Part shown: positions 28,205 through 38,430 of the stretch, in pieces | Position numbering within the stretch: the stretch's first letter is position 1 | Layout: each line of letters opens with the position of its first letter | Origin: Veronia nyctiphanis | Lineage (GTDB): Bacteria > Pseudomonadota > Gammaproteobacteria > Enterobacterales > Vibrionaceae | Direction of reading: 5' to 3' | Length of the DNA stretch: 64,000 nucleotides | NCBI RefSeq assembly: GCF_004116385.1 | Contig: NZ_PEIB01000005.1 | Location: 62,001 to 126,000 of the forward strand | Translations under genes and position numbers: made by a program | Notes under the pieces: model-generated | Seen by the model: the letters and a program-made list of their open reading frames with translations, nothing else | Told to the model about the DNA's origin: nothing | Databases searched by the model: none

Positions 28205-30530
28205 TCACATTCTCTGTTTGCCATTGCCAGTGAGTTTGAATCATTACTTCGTTGCTTCGACACGGATAACGCTGGCAATCTCTCAGTGCTTTTTTCATAC
28301 TTTCCTCAGACTCATAGTCGACTTTGACCTCAAAAGAGCGCTCTGCACCAAACCAGCAGTTAGTTTTGTCGTAACAGGTATAGCTTTCTTCATCGAGTGC
28401 GTTAGTTACCGCGACATTGGCGGTTGCGCCTGAGAGATGATCGGAAAACTCACCAAGGTCATAACCCAATGAGAGATCTACGATGGTGTAAGCGGGTACT
28501 TTTCCCTGAGTATTTCTGACATCCATTTGCATCTCACCCACATAGCGTGCACCACCGCTGATCCGTGTACCGGATAATAGTCCCCAGTCTATGTAATAGG
28601 TTGACCAGATATTCCCCGCGTGCTCAGGTACATAGATTGGTGTTGTACCTTCGAGTTGAACGTCGGAATCTTTGGTGACTTTCATGTCGGATAAGGTGTA
28701 ACTTGCGCCGAATGTGAAGCTATCGGTAAGGGCCCATCTTGTCTGAAACTCGACCCCTTGCGAGACGATTTCTCCCACCTGTAAACGCTTGTTTCTGAAG
28801 TCTGTAGGGTCAGTGACCATCGCATTGCTTTTAGTGATGTGATAGGCAGAGACAGACGCGCCACTCTTCTCGTCATCTGACTGGATTTTTACCCCTGCCT
28901 CCCATTGCTCACTGGTTTCGGGAACAAATTCTTTGCCGTCGACATCGCTCCCTTCCGTGGGTTCAAAACCAGTTGCGTAACTCACGTAGGGTGCGATACC
29001 TAATCCCAGCTCATAGAGCGCTCCGACTCTGTAAGAAAAAGCGTCTTGTTTTGTTTCGATTGTTTCTTGGGTGGGCGGGCTAAGTGCCACATTCAGATCG
29101 CGCTCTAAGTTGCCTTCATAAATGTCATAACGACCGCCTGCAAGTAACACCAAGTCACCAGCTCGAATTTGGTCCTGAATGTAGACACCATATTGCTTCC
29201 CGGTGATTTCTTCTGAGCGCGAATACAGGTCAAACATCAGTTTATCTTCAAGTACATCATTGTTTGGGTTGAAGATATTGAAGGTATAAAAAGGCAAATT
29301 CAGAGTGATAAATTCTTTATAGTCAGCCTTGCCGGAAAGATATTGAAAGTCGATGCCGAATAACAGGTTGTTATCTATCGGCCCGAGACTGAATTCTCCT
29401 GAGAACTGGTTATCGACAGTAAAACCTGTCGACTCTTCATCGGTTGAATAGAGGTTTCGCAGCAAAGAACCCGTTGTGTAATTGAAGAAACAATTCGCGG
29501 GGTTATCTGGCTCGGCACAGGTATGGTAAGTATTCTTCTGTGCAAGCTCCCCCTGCACATAGCGGGCGTTCTGGAGGAAAGACCAATCGTCGCTGAACTC
29601 GTGATTGATCTTGTACCCAGCCATCATTATTTTCCGCTCGAACTGGCTCCAGTGAAGATCACCTGCCGATGTTGAGGGGGTGACACTGCCGAGAGGGTTG
29701 TCAATAAACATACCAGACGCAGGCAACGATGAGTTAACACCCATGGAAGGGTCGCTTTGGTAGTAGAGATTAATACTGAGTTCTGTGCTGTCACTAACCT
29801 GCCAGTTTAACGATGGTGCGATTAAAAAACGCTCCTCTTTGGCATTATCCACCTGACTATTTTGCTTTCGACCGAGTGCAATGATGCGGTAAGTCAAATC
29901 GGTGAATTCGACCGGGCCAGAGCTATCAATACTGGCCTCCATCAAATTACGTGACCCCATTGATAGGCTCAAAACAGACAACTGATCGGGCTGCGGCGCC
30001 TTACCGATGATATTGACCATTCCGCCCGGTGGCATCGCGCCATATAGCACTGATGTGGGGCCTTTGAATATTTCAATCTGTTGAATGGCGATAGGATCTA
30101 TCTGAGGTTGTAGGTTCCAGCCAATTAAGTAGGGCAGTTGTAGGCCATCATAATATGCCTGCCTGATCTGGAATCCGCGGGCATAAAAGTTGTCGTACAT
30201 GGTGACCGCAGCGCCTTTTGTCTCTGTGACCATGCCAGGAACATATCTCAGTGCCTGATTGAGTGATTTAACACCTTGCTGGGTGAGCGTTTCCCCGTCG
30301 ATGACGGTGATCCCTTGCGGTGTTTCTTCAGGTTTGAGTGATGTTTTGGTTGCTGTATTACGGTACGACTTTCCAAAGACGGTGACCGTATCGAAAACAC
30401 TCTCATCCAACGACGTATATTCACCAAATTCATCGTATTCGCCGTATTCATCCGAAAACACGGGCGTAGCTTGGCTAACAACGATGCCCAGCGAGAGCGT
30501 TGCCTGCTGTAAAAATGTAATCCTGCGCAT
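28188..30530 (-). CDS. TonB-dependent siderophore receptor, FhuA-like
   Basis: Outer-membrane receptor that imports a ferric siderophore with TonB energy. Signal peptide to about residue 26, a TonB-box-like segment (FDTVTVFG), plug domain (TPQGITVIDGETLTQQG to GSRNLMEAS), then a 22-strand barrel with a hydroxamate-receptor pattern (PYVSYATGFEPTEG, SQGVEFQTRWALTDSFTFGASYTLSD). Two Cys in TCYDKTNC near the end. TonB receptors normally stop in an aromatic residue; here the frame runs 39 residues on after VDYE. One added T at 28307 gives ...VDYEF and a stop (741 residues), matching the related fragment at 39633 that ends VEYAF. So the tail to 28188 is probably an artefact. First gene of the fhu operon, downstream of a Fur-like box. 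Confidence 0.92.
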   Translation of the reverse strand: MRRITFLQQATLSLGIVVSQATPVFSDEYGEYDEFGEYTSLDESVFDTVTVFGKSYRNTATKTSLKPEETPQGITVIDGETLTQQGVKSLNQALRYVPGMVTETKGAAVTMYDNFYARGFQIRQAYYDGLQLPYLIGWNLQPQIDPIAIQQIEIFKGPTSVLYGAMPPGGMVNIIGKAPQPDQLSVLSLSMGSRNLMEASIDSSGPVEFTDLTYRIIALGRKQNSQVDNAKEERFLIAPSLNWQVSDSTELSINLYYQSDPSMGVNSSLPASGMFIDNPLGSVTPSTSAGDLHWSQFERKIMMAGYKINHEFSDDWSFLQNARYVQGELAQKNTYHTCAEPDNPANCFFNYTTGSLLRNLYSTDEESTGFTVDNQFSGEFSLGPIDNNLLFGIDFQYLSGKADYKEFITLNLPFYTFNIFNPNNDVLEDKLMFDLYSRSEEITGKQYGVYIQDQIRAGDLVLLAGGRYDIYEGNLERDLNVALSPPTQETIETKQDAFSYRVGALYELGLGIAPYVSYATGFEPTEGSDVDGKEFVPETSEQWEAGVKIQSDDEKSGASVSAYHITKSNAMVTDPTDFRNKRLQVGEIVSQGVEFQTRWALTDSFTFGASYTLSDMKVTKDSDVQLEGTTPIYVPEHAGNIWSTYYIDWGLLSGTRISGGARYVGEMQMDVRNTQGKVPAYTIVDLSLGYDLGEFSDHLSGATANVAVTNALDEESYTCYDKTNCWFGAERSFEVKVDYESEESMKKALRDCQRYPCRSNEVMIQTHWQWQTENVNVSTC

Positions 30531-30570
30531 AGTTCCCTCTACCGCGTTTTATTATTTTTATTGTTTTAGT

Positions 30571-30589
30571 GATAACAATTATCGTTTTC
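30571..30589 (-). promoter_or_regulatory. Fur box, receptor operon
   Basis: A 19-bp site reading GAAAACGATAATTGTTATC on the - strand, 15 of 19 matches to the Fur consensus, about 40 bases before the receptor start codon. Predicts iron repression. Confidence 0.7.
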
Positions 30590-31227
30590 AATTTATCTTT
30601 TTAAGGAAAACCAAACTTAACAATTTGGTGCAAATGATAGAAATGGCGTTGGCTTTCTTAGTGAAAAGATATGAGGGGAAGGAATATCTGCTATGAATTT
30701 TTGCGGGCACTTAATTTAAAAAAATAAAAAAGACACTTATGTCTATATATTTTTTATAAAAGTGCAAATAAGTATTAAAGTGAGTTAATTTCACATAAGT
30801 GAAAAGCGGGGTTTTAATAAATCTTCATTAATCATTGATATATATAGAGAAGAAATGAAAATAGTTGAAGTATCCCAGGTCAATGTACCACCCAGCGATT
30901 ATACGTATTTTTATTGTGGTCTTTTTGCATTCATTGAGCACTTAGTCTCTTAATCTAAACTGGTACAAGGTAATTCTATTTTTTATTTTATTAAAACAAT
31001 CGTTTGATTTCATTAATAAAAAATATAAATTATTAATTTGTTGGTTACTTTTAATCCTTTAATTATGAACAAAAATTTACCAATACCTACTAAGTGTTTA
31101 TGTAATCATATTTTTTGAAAACACTGTTGACTGTCTTTTAATTATTACAAGTGCGCACCGAGTAATATTAATTTTTTTTTATGATAAACAGATAAGTGTT
31201 ACTTGCAAAATCGCTAAAATAGTCATT

Positions 31228-31246
31228 GCCAATGGGAATGATTATC
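31228..31246 (+). promoter_or_regulatory. Fur box, siderophore biosynthesis operon
   Basis: A 19-bp site ending GGGAATGATTATC, 14 of 19 matches to the Fur consensus, about 40 bases before the decarboxylase start codon. Confidence 0.65.
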
Positions 31247-31287
31247 AATACGCTGCATTTTAATAAATTCTCAAGGCATGAGTTAGT

Positions 31288-32832
31288 ATGACAGAATTAT
31301 CAGAGAACGCCGTTTTTAGACAAGAAGAAAAAATATCTATACCTGCTGAATTCAACAACAATAATTATATTCTGAATTATAAAAACTTATCGAGTTATGA
31401 GGCCAGCTCAATTCAAGCGCTGAGGCATGTTTGTGATACGTTTTCACAAAACAAAAAGGTCTTTAATGGAAAGTTGGCACATATGCTGAGCGACAGCATT
31501 CAATCTGTCGATCTTGAAAAGCCTTTATTCAACATGAAACACGCATTAGAAGAAGTGAGTTATTTATATTTGAATAATGCGGTGTATTTCCAAAATCCTA
31601 AGTATGTGGCGCATTTAAATTGCCCCATCGCTTACCCAAGTGTTGTTGCCGAACAAATCCTTACAGCAATTAATTCATCGTTAGATACCTACGACCAAAG
31701 TGGGGCGGGGACACTGATTGAACAGAAACTAATTGATTGGACGGCTGAGAAAATCGGTTTTGATGAAAATGCTGATGGTGTATTTACCAGTGGTGGAAGC
31801 CAGTCAAATTTAATGGCGCTACTATTGGCACGAGATAACTATTCGGCAACGCATCTTGGACACAGTATTCGAGAGCGTGGAATCACAGAACAATGTCAGC
31901 GCTTTAAAGTATTTGCATCTTCTGTCAGTCATTTTAGTGTTCAAAAATCGGCCGCCATTCTTGGTCTGGGTTACGAGGCAGTGATTTCAATTCCGGTCGA
32001 TGACAAATTTAAAATGGATATTGATGCGCTGAATCAGGCGATTGATGAGACATTAAAAGCAGGTGATATTCCTATATGTGTTGTTGGTACTGCAGGCACA
32101 ACTGATTTCGGCAGTGTCGATCCGCTAAATGAAATCTCTGCGGTATGTAAGCAACACAAAATGTGGTTTCATGCTGATGCTGCTTATGGTTGTGGTTTAC
32201 TCGTAAGCCCAAAACATAAAGCGAAATTAGCTGGAATATCAAAGGCAGACTCTGTGACGGTCGATTACCATAAATCGTTCCTGCAGCCTGTCAGTAGTAG
32301 CGCATTTTTCGTTGAAGATAAACGACATTTGTCACTACTTACTCACCATTCAGACTATTTAAATCCACTACAAAATGATACAGAGAAAACACCAAATCTT
32401 GTTGATAAAAGCCTTCAAACAACCCGTCGCTTTGATGCGTTAAAGCTTTGGTTAACTTTACGTGTAATGGGGGCGGATAAGATTGGTCATATTTTCGATA
32501 CGGTAATAGATCTCGCCTCTAAAGTGCATAAACAGCTTTCAAATGACGAAGAGTTTGAGGTGATACATTCTCCAGAGATCAGTACCGTGGTTTTTCGCTA
32601 TGTGAATGAAAAGTACTCAGATGAACAATTGAATAAATTGAATTACAGCATAAAAGAGCAATGTTTTTCAGTAGGTAACTGTGCCGTTGCTAGAACAAAA
32701 TATAAAGGTGTTCAGTACTTGAAATTCACACTTTTGAATCCGGATACAAAGTTTGAAGACATCCTAGAGATACTCTCTGAAATAAAGTCTCATGCCTATT
32801 TGATTCGATCTTATGATAAGTACACGGATTAA
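31288..32832 (+). CDS. PLP-dependent amino-acid decarboxylase of siderophore synthesis (DesA/DfoJ-like)
   Basis: Group II PLP decarboxylase, 514 residues, expected to make the diamine (cadaverine from lysine, or a close analogue) that the next gene hydroxylates. Seen: FTSGGSQSNLMALLLARD, the AGTTDFGSVDPL segment, WFHADAAYGCG and the PLP-lysine motif DYHKSFLQPVSSSAF. First gene of a six-gene operon with a Fur box upstream. More AT-rich than the genes after 34 kb. Substrate is inferred from the pathway; lysine is favoured because the synthetase resembles those of cadaverine-based hydroxamates. Confidence 0.88.
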   Translation: MTELSENAVFRQEEKISIPAEFNNNNYILNYKNLSSYEASSIQALRHVCDTFSQNKKVFNGKLAHMLSDSIQSVDLEKPLFNMKHALEEVSYLYLNNAVYFQNPKYVAHLNCPIAYPSVVAEQILTAINSSLDTYDQSGAGTLIEQKLIDWTAEKIGFDENADGVFTSGGSQSNLMALLLARDNYSATHLGHSIRERGITEQCQRFKVFASSVSHFSVQKSAAILGLGYEAVISIPVDDKFKMDIDALNQAIDETLKAGDIPICVVGTAGTTDFGSVDPLNEISAVCKQHKMWFHADAAYGCGLLVSPKHKAKLAGISKADSVTVDYHKSFLQPVSSSAFFVEDKRHLSLLTHHSDYLNPLQNDTEKTPNLVDKSLQTTRRFDALKLWLTLRVMGADKIGHIFDTVIDLASKVHKQLSNDEEFEVIHSPEISTVVFRYVNEKYSDEQLNKLNYSIKEQCFSVGNCAVARTKYKGVQYLKFTLLNPDTKFEDILEILSEIKSHAYLIRSYDKYTD

Positions 32833-32837
32833 AGATT

Positions 32838-34136
32838 ATGTTACCTGAGTACGACTTTATTGCTATTGGGCTTGGCCCTTTTAATTTGGGTCTCGCCTGT
32901 TTATCTGATCCGATAAAAGATGTGAAGGGACTATTTTTAGAAAAGAAACCGGCATTTGATTGGCATCCTGGTCTAATGATTGATGGCGTTCATTTACAAA
33001 CGCCATTTATGTCTGACTTAGTTACGCTTTCTGATCCGACAAATCCGTACAGTTTTCTGAATTACGCCAAGAAAAAAGGCACCTTGTACCACTTTTATAT
33101 TCGAGAAGACTTTTTCTTGTTGAGAAAAGAATACAACCAATATTGCCAGTGGGCGGCTAATTCTGTTCCGAGTATTCAATTTGACCGTGACGTCACCGAG
33201 ATAAGTTATTGTTCAGAGACGTCGCTTTATCATGTTAAAGCTCGAAATGAGGCAGGGAATAACTTTGAGTTCTATACCAAAAGATTGGTGCTTGGCACGG
33301 GGCCCAAGCCTCACCTGACCGAGGTTATTGATCCAAGCGCCGATAACGTTATTCACTCAGGGCAATATCTTCGTAAAAAAGATGAGTTGCTGAATGCAAA
33401 GAATATCGTTGTCGTCGGATCGGGTCAGAGTGCGGCGGAAATATATTACGATTTACTGTCTGTAATAAGAGAGCACGATTATCAACTGACGTGGGTAACG
33501 AGAGCCTCAAGATTTTTTCCTCTTGAGTACAGCAAATTAACACTTGAGATGACGTCGCCTGACTATGTCGATTATTTTTATGCACTGCCGCAGGCGAAAA
33601 AAGATGAATTAAACGCCAAGCAGAAATCGTTATATAAAGGGATAAACAGCTCTCTGATTAATGAGATTTATGACCTGCTTTATCAGTTGAAACTCGATGG
33701 TGATGTTCCCACCCGTTTGCTGACAAACAGTGAATTGCTCTTCCAATCGCCGTCGCATCTGCAATTTGAACAAAAAGAAGTTGGTCGTTCGTTTTCATTA
33801 CCTTTTGATCAATTGGTCATGGCGACGGGCTTCCAGTATCAGATCCCCGATTTCCTTAATCCAATACTCGATCAACTTAACCTCGATGACCGCGCGCGTT
33901 TTAATGTGGCTCGTGATTACACCATCGATGATGCACGCTCTGTGTTTGTTCAAAATGCTGAACTCCATACCCATGGTTTTGTTACTCCGGATTTGGGGAT
34001 GGCCTGTTATCGCAACAGCCAAATCATCAATCAAATAGTGGGTTATGAATATTATGCTGTAGAGAAAACCATTACATTCCAAGAGTTTGTTGCTGATGAC
34101 ATTGACCTGGTCTCTGTTGAGAGGGGCAACTTATGA
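32838..34136 (+). CDS. Diamine N-hydroxylase (lysine/ornithine N-monooxygenase family)
   Basis: Flavin- and NADPH-dependent N-monooxygenase (432 residues) that hydroxylates the terminal amine to make the hydroxamate precursor. FAD-binding start AIGLGPFNLGLA, substrate region HPGLMIDGVHLQTPFMSDLVTLSDP, NADPH-binding VVVGSGQSAAEIYYDLL, and C-terminal ATGFQY motif; late HTHGFVTPDLGMACYR is typical of IucD/AlcA/DesB. Five bases after the decarboxylase and overlapping the exporter gene by four bases. Confidence 0.92.
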   Translation: MLPEYDFIAIGLGPFNLGLACLSDPIKDVKGLFLEKKPAFDWHPGLMIDGVHLQTPFMSDLVTLSDPTNPYSFLNYAKKKGTLYHFYIREDFFLLRKEYNQYCQWAANSVPSIQFDRDVTEISYCSETSLYHVKARNEAGNNFEFYTKRLVLGTGPKPHLTEVIDPSADNVIHSGQYLRKKDELLNAKNIVVVGSGQSAAEIYYDLLSVIREHDYQLTWVTRASRFFPLEYSKLTLEMTSPDYVDYFYALPQAKKDELNAKQKSLYKGINSSLINEIYDLLYQLKLDGDVPTRLLTNSELLFQSPSHLQFEQKEVGRSFSLPFDQLVMATGFQYQIPDFLNPILDQLNLDDRARFNVARDYTIDDARSVFVQNAELHTHGFVTPDLGMACYRNSQIINQIVGYEYYAVEKTITFQEFVADDIDLVSVERGNL

Positions 34137-35355
34137 CACTCGGTTTGAAGCAGTGCTTGATTTTATTGACGCTCATTTCTGTGGTGTGCGACACCATGCT
34201 ATTACCGTTCTATCCGACGTTTTTTTTGCAGCGCTTCGGTATTGATAGCAGTTACCATGTCGGCGCATATCTTGCCGCCATGTGTTTTACGGTGATGGTG
34301 TCGTTTCCTTTCTGGGCAAAATTAGCCAAACGTTTCCATGAAATCCATATCTGGATCATTACGCAGCTTATCGCGGCATTGCTTGGCGTGGCATGCTACT
34401 ACAGCACATCGATTGAAGGGTTTTGGTTAGCATCCATGACCATGCTGATATTCAAAGCCAGCTACCTGCTCATTTATCCCTATGTTCTGAGGCTTGAACA
34501 ACACGATGCCCACTTGGGGATTGTTGGATTATTTTCCGTACTCATGCACTTTGGCGGTATTGGCGGCGCTATTTTGGGCGGCATGTTGATAGATATTACG
34601 GATGCAAACAATATTTATCTGATCATGGCACTGGGCGATCTGGTTCAAGTGGCTATCTGTCTGTATTTGAGCGCTCAGTTGAATCTATCTTGGCAGCAGT
34701 TACCTGAAGGCGAACAACAGCCGTCGAGAAGTCGGATCCCAACCTTCATTTTTACTCTCGGGTTTGCGTCACTACTGGTCTATTTTAGTGCGTTTCTGGC
34801 AAGGCCTTACTTCACGCTTTATTGGCAACAAGTCAGCCAATATGACAGTACGTTGCTTGCTGGTTTTGTCTACGCTATCCCCGCATGGATGGCACTGCTT
34901 GGTCTGCTCATTAGTCACGGAAAGTGGACCTCTGTATTAAGTGTCCGGCAACAGATTATCGTTGGACTTTTTACTGCCAGCGCAGGGCTGTATTTTCAGT
35001 CAGCCCCCGATTGGTATGTTGTGTTAGCAGGCCGTCTTTTGTTCGGGTATGCCTTATTCATCATTACGGTAAAACTCGAAGTATTACTGTTTTCTCTCAG
35101 TCAACCTGCTCACTATGCCGAGGATTTCGCCAAAGTTCACATCATGCAAAACATCGGAGTGATTGGTGCTTCGTTCTTGGTGGGCTCACTGGTCAGCGAT
35201 CAGTCTTTAATTTGCCGTTTATGTTTGCCGCAGCCGGTATGGCCGTTACTGGCTTGTTGTTTATCGGTATTTCTGTTGCCAAACAAAGCAACAAAACCAT
35301 CAACGGCGACAGCCAATTATCCTCTATCGCCCAATCTGATAACGAGTTACGTTGA
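34133..35355 (+). pseudogene. MFS siderophore exporter, frame broken near its end
   Basis: Major facilitator family transporter with 12 predicted helices, 407 residues when rejoined, placed to export the siderophore made by the operon. As read, the frame does not stop but runs on into the next gene, making an apparent 1205-residue fusion (34133-37750). At 35206-35208 one added T restores SDQSFNLPFMFAAAGMAVTGLL, a proper last helix, and a stop at 35353-35355, two bases before the ATG of the synthetase. This is much better than the continuing frame, whose segment (CRLCLPQPVWPLLACC) is out of character. Overlaps the hydroxylase gene. Confidence 0.8.
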
Positions 35356-35356
35356 A

Positions 35357-37750
35357 ATGAAAACTATCACCCAGACCCATATAAATGATGAACGCCTCGG
35401 CGATATCTGCTTTCTTCCTTTTGATGTTCAACGTCATTCAGCACAGGTTCATGAATGGGTGACGCAGCCTTATGCCGTGTTTTGGGGCATGAATGAAAAT
35501 ACAGAGAATGACACTGAGTCTTTTTATGCTGATGTGATGGCAAGCCAGCATGAGACTGCGCTGGTGGGGCTTGTTAACGGTCAACCCGCCTTCCTCATTG
35601 AGGTTTATGATGTTGCCCATAACGAATGCTCAGCACATGTTGATGTTCAGGATGGTGATGTTGGCATTCATATTTTGCTTGCCCCCAATCGAACCCCGAT
35701 AAAGGGTTTCAGCCATTCAATTATGACAGCATGTATGGCCTTGCTCTTTGACACATTCAACGCCTCGCGAGTGATTGTTGAGCCAGATATCAACAATCAT
35801 AAAGTCCATATGCTGAATCTGGCGGTGGGGTTTGAACACCTAAAAGTGATTGAGCTTTCCGAAAAAACAGCACTGCTGGGTGTGCTTACCGCTGATAAAT
35901 TCAGACACAGCCAGTCTTACTGTTCGTCGTTAAACACGTCGACACAACTGACAAAAGACGGACATGTTGAAAAGGCTTTTAGCCATCACTTAACTCCAGA
36001 ACTTTGGCAGAGAGCGAATCAGCAGATCGTGACAAAAATGATCACTGAGTTCAGTCACGAGCGGATCATCACACCGAGTGAAGTCGGCGAAAATAGCTAC
36101 CTGCTGACGAATACCTCCGAGCGCGCAATCTATGCTTTTGATGCGCAGGCTTTACCGTTGAATCACTTGATGATCGGGCAGGGCTCGCTGAAAAAATATG
36201 ATCAAGATAAAAATGAAATGCCACTTGATGCGATGGCGTTTGTGTTGGAGTTTGCTGATTCACTGGGGCTGAACGGCGACAGGCTTGCCACATACCTCGA
36301 AGAGGTGTCGAGCACCCTCAGTGCCGAGTGTTACAAGCTTTCCAAGCCTGTGTTTTCGGCGAAAGAGTTGGCTCATCAATCGTTTCAAACCATCGAATCT
36401 GAAATGACTCATGGTCATCCAAGTTTTGTTGCCAACAACGGACGTATCGGATTTAACGCCAGCGATTACCACAGCTTTACGCCAGAGGCGGCGTCTCCCA
36501 TTCAGGTTGTTTGGCTGGCTGCATCAAAGTCGCAGACCTTGTTCAAAGCCATTGAGGGAATAGAGTATTCCACGTTAATCGACTCTCAGTTGGATCTGAG
36601 TGAACGTTACTATTTCTCGAAGCAGCTGGAGACGCGCGGGCTGTCGTCTGACGATTATTTCTTTATGCCTGTGCATCCTTGGCAATGGGAAAACAAGTTT
36701 ATTCACCTTTTCAGCCGAGAAATTGCCAATAATGTTCTGGTTTGTCTTGGCTCCGGATTTGATAAATATTTGCCTCAGCAGTCTATCCGTACGCTGTTTA
36801 ACCTCACCAAACCTGACAGTCTCTACGTCAAGGTCGCGTTGTCTATTTTGAATATGGGCTTCATGCGTGGTTTGTCAGCGAAGTACATGGCGGTGACACC
36901 TGCGATTAATCAGTGGGTTTATGACCTGGTGATGGGGGATAACACCCTGCGGGATAAACATTTTGTGCCGCTTCGTGAATTGGCCACCATGGGGTTCAGC
37001 GGCACCTACTTTGAAGATGAACAAGTGGGTGATACGCCATACAGGAAAATGATTGCTGCGCTTTGGCGAGATAACCCGACCCAACAGGTCAGTTCTCCGC
37101 ATTGTCTGGCAACGATGGCGAGTTTGCTGCACCTTGATAAAGACGGTAAATCTTATCTGGTTGCCAAAATTAATGCCTCGGGAATTGGCACCGAAGCATG
37201 GCTGGCAGCATACTTCAATGCCTACCTCGTGCCGCTCATACACTGTTTTTATAAATACAAACTGGTGTTCATGCCACACGGTGAAAACCTCATCCTTAAG
37301 TTCGACAACCATGTGCCTGTCGGTACCTTTATTAAAGATATCGGTGAGGAAGTATGTGTGTTAAATCCAACGGAACCTTTGCCGGAAGACATTGCTCGTA
37401 TCACCGTCACCATGCCTGAAGAGCATGAGCTGCTCTCTATTTTTACTGACGTTTTCGATTGTATCTTCCGCTACATGATGCCAATCCTGATAGATGAAGC
37501 CGATTTCTCTCCGTCATCATTCTGGAAAGTTGTGGCAGACGTGATTGGCGAATATCAGGCGACTCATCCAGAGTTGAATGAAGTATTCCGTACCTATGAT
37601 CTTTTCTGTGATGACTTTGCACTGTCTTGTTTAAATCGCCTGCAGCTCACTGATAACAAACAGATGGTGGATTTAACCGACCCGACGGGTAGCTTGCAAT
37701 TTTGTGGTCGTTTAGATAACCCGATTGCGACTTTTCGGCGCTCGTTTTGA
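35357..37750 (+). CDS. Bifunctional acyltransferase-NIS siderophore synthetase (DfoC/BibC-like)
   Basis: Two activities in 797 residues. N-terminal GNAT-like acyltransferase (about 10-190; VIVEPDINNHKVHMLNLAVGF) that acylates the hydroxylated diamine, probably with succinyl-CoA. C-terminal IucA/IucC synthetase (about 215-790) that joins units by ATP-dependent amide formation: GHPSFVANNGRIGF, MPVHPWQW, and MPHGENL. The same fusion occurs in DfoC (desferrioxamine) and BibC (bisucaberin), so the product is probably a cadaverine-succinate hydroxamate, linear or macrocyclic. Start at 35357 after the repaired exporter stop. Overlaps the next gene by four bases. Confidence 0.9.
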   Translation: MKTITQTHINDERLGDICFLPFDVQRHSAQVHEWVTQPYAVFWGMNENTENDTESFYADVMASQHETALVGLVNGQPAFLIEVYDVAHNECSAHVDVQDGDVGIHILLAPNRTPIKGFSHSIMTACMALLFDTFNASRVIVEPDINNHKVHMLNLAVGFEHLKVIELSEKTALLGVLTADKFRHSQSYCSSLNTSTQLTKDGHVEKAFSHHLTPELWQRANQQIVTKMITEFSHERIITPSEVGENSYLLTNTSERAIYAFDAQALPLNHLMIGQGSLKKYDQDKNEMPLDAMAFVLEFADSLGLNGDRLATYLEEVSSTLSAECYKLSKPVFSAKELAHQSFQTIESEMTHGHPSFVANNGRIGFNASDYHSFTPEAASPIQVVWLAASKSQTLFKAIEGIEYSTLIDSQLDLSERYYFSKQLETRGLSSDDYFFMPVHPWQWENKFIHLFSREIANNVLVCLGSGFDKYLPQQSIRTLFNLTKPDSLYVKVALSILNMGFMRGLSAKYMAVTPAINQWVYDLVMGDNTLRDKHFVPLRELATMGFSGTYFEDEQVGDTPYRKMIAALWRDNPTQQVSSPHCLATMASLLHLDKDGKSYLVAKINASGIGTEAWLAAYFNAYLVPLIHCFYKYKLVFMPHGENLILKFDNHVPVGTFIKDIGEEVCVLNPTEPLPEDIARITVTMPEEHELLSIFTDVFDCIFRYMMPILIDEADFSPSSFWKVVADVIGEYQATHPELNEVFRTYDLFCDDFALSCLNRLQLTDNKQMVDLTDPTGSLQFCGRLDNPIATFRRSF

Positions 37751-38427
37751 TCTCCGAAATTAATTCATCAGATATGACGCCCCTTTCAGGTTTAACGCGT
37801 CACCCTGAAATAGCCTTTGTCGACGCAGAACACGCTCATTTCAGGTATCAGGACGATGAGTGCGAACATCTGTTTAAGGCTTTGAAAACCGACACACCTG
37901 ATGTGTCTCGCGCATACCTCGCCGTCAATTTTTGGCGGCAACTGATTTGGCAGCCCATCTATCTCAATGTGGCCAGCTCATATCAATACCGGGTGAACGT
38001 AGAGGTTGATCAGCTTTCACAGAGACGGATAGAACACCGTTTGTATGGCGTACATGTTGCAACATTTACTCACTACGAGACGCAAGACCTTGCTGTAGAG
38101 GCGAGTCTGAAACAGCTCAAGCTGTTCTTCTCTGAACGGCACCTTGATCTTCAGCAATGTTGCCATTTGTCTAAAGGGTTATCGGACCGGATTGCCTCAG
38201 ACATCATTGCCAATGCGCTGCTGAGTGTGTCTGGACTGGAACGTCAGATATTGCTTCACGAGGCATTGGCTTGTTGGCAAACAACGCTGTTTAACAAAAC
38301 ACCAACTACTTTCGTTAACCAAGAAAATCAACTTAGGGTCAAGCTTTCCAGTTGCTGTCTGCATCTGGAAATAAACCCAAATAGCCCGTGTTTTTCCTGC
38401 CCCAAAAACACCTCAAGGAGGAAATAG
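37747..38427 (+). CDS. Siderophore ferric-iron reductase, FhuF type
   Basis: 226-residue predicted [2Fe-2S] protein that reduces ferric siderophore in the cytoplasm to free iron. The C terminus has the FhuF signature CC-x10-C-x2-C (CCLHLEINPNSPCFSC, residues about 203-218). The rest is only weakly conserved, as usual for the family. Overlaps the synthetase gene by four bases and lies three bases before the next start, firmly inside the operon, so the locus makes, exports, imports and unloads one siderophore. Confidence 0.85.
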   Translation: MISEINSSDMTPLSGLTRHPEIAFVDAEHAHFRYQDDECEHLFKALKTDTPDVSRAYLAVNFWRQLIWQPIYLNVASSYQYRVNVEVDQLSQRRIEHRLYGVHVATFTHYETQDLAVEASLKQLKLFFSERHLDLQQCCHLSKGLSDRIASDIIANALLSVSGLERQILLHEALACWQTTLFNKTPTTFVNQENQLRVKLSSCCLHLEINPNSPCFSCPKNTSRRK

Positions 38428-38430
38428 AAA

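Larger units (their letters stand above)
30531..31287. other. AT-rich divergent control region of the iron block
   Basis: 757 bp between the receptor operon and the siderophore biosynthesis operon. Very AT-rich, no credible gene. Each end carries a Fur-like box close to the respective start codon. Confidence 0.7.

Noticed and set aside
34133-37750. A natural three-domain exporter-synthetase fusion
   Set aside because: The exporter's true last helix and stop lie in another frame just before the synthetase ATG; a single missing T explains the fusion.
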